Positions 5,114-5,200 of a stretch of 5,200 nucleotides of DNA are shown one piece after another (positions within the stretch are counted from its first letter, which is position 1; every line of letters begins with the position of its first letter). Below the pieces are notes generated by a model that was given only the letters and a program-made list of their open reading frames with translations, was not told the DNA's origin and made no database searches. The translations under genes were made by a program, and so were the position numbers. The stretch comes from Myxococcaceae bacterium (GTDB taxonomy: Bacteria; Myxococcota; Myxococcia; Myxococcales; Myxococcaceae), in NCBI GenBank assembly GCA_018262385.1, contig JAGSPQ010000345.1:1-5200 (forward strand). Direction: 5' to 3'.

Positions 5114-5200
5114 ATGGCCGGCGGCGCCGCCATCGAGCGCTCCCCGGTGGAAGTGGCCGGCGTCGAGCGCCACCCCTGCCTCGTCGGCCGCGCCCCGCTG
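5114..5200 (+). CDS. Possible N-terminus of a further gene (cut by window)
   Basis: From ATG 5114 a frame stays open to the window end (29 codons, beginning MAGGAAIERSPVEVAGVERH). Nearly all its third positions are G or C, as in the certain genes here. Only a weak AAGG (5101-5104) lies upstream, and the start is 15 bases beyond the terminator hairpin, which leaves little room for a promoter. The fragment is too short to assign a family. A minus-strand frame also runs through this stretch, but with poorer third-position GC. Confidence 0.35.
   Translation, partial: MAGGAAIERSPVEVAGVERHPCLVGRAPL

Noticed and set aside
5107..5200. GTG 5107 as an alternative start for the last partial gene
   Set aside because: Its frame reads as Arg/Pro-rich sequence typical of a wrong frame in GC-rich DNA; the ATG 5114 frame has much better third-position composition.

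Overview
The window is very GC-rich, with codon third positions almost all G or C. It is densely packed, with a divergent gene pair and overlapping start/stop codons. Composition, protein style and the short lipoprotein suggest a high-GC Gram-negative bacterium, plausibly Myxococcota or a related deltaproteobacterial lineage. No marker gene fixes the taxon, so this is inference. I see no rRNA, tRNA, CRISPR array, insertion sequence or phage gene.

Layout. (1) At 1-995, minus strand, lies the N-terminal two thirds of an NAD(P)-type aldehyde dehydrogenase of the coniferyl-aldehyde dehydrogenase-like branch, cut by the window edge. (2) At 996-1115 is a 120-bp divergent control region. It carries two copies of the palindromic element with core TGGTCGGACCA, one beside each divergent start. 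(3) At 1116-4194, plus strand, is a tight three-gene operon joined by 4-nt overlaps (ATGA, then GTGA). It encodes a FadR-like GntR/FCD regulator (231 aa), a 161-aa protein resembling a domain found fused to large GMC oxidoreductases, and a 634-aa GMC flavoprotein of the long-chain alcohol oxidase / cholesterol oxidase-like type. (4) At 4195-4358 is an intergenic stretch with a weak hairpin and a possible promoter. (5) At 4359-5039, plus strand, is a 226-aa predicted lipoprotein of unknown function, followed by a strong hairpin (5051-5099). (6) From 5114 to the window end is the possible start of another plus-strand gene.

How the genes may work together. The GMC enzyme would oxidise a lipophilic alcohol to an aldehyde, and the divergent dehydrogenase would oxidise the aldehyde to an acid. 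The regulator conserves, at the same residue numbers I recall for E. coli FadR, the DNA-contacting residues of its helix-turn-helix and wing. The two palindromes match the FadR-type operator core. The simplest model is a self-contained alcohol-to-fatty-acid oxidation regulon in which a FadR-like repressor controls both transcripts, including its own, and is probably released by an acyl-CoA or fatty-acid ligand. The small protein between regulator and flavoprotein is the least understood part and may be a partner subunit of the GMC enzyme. The pathway assignment is inference from family membership and gene arrangement; substrates cannot be read from the sequence.
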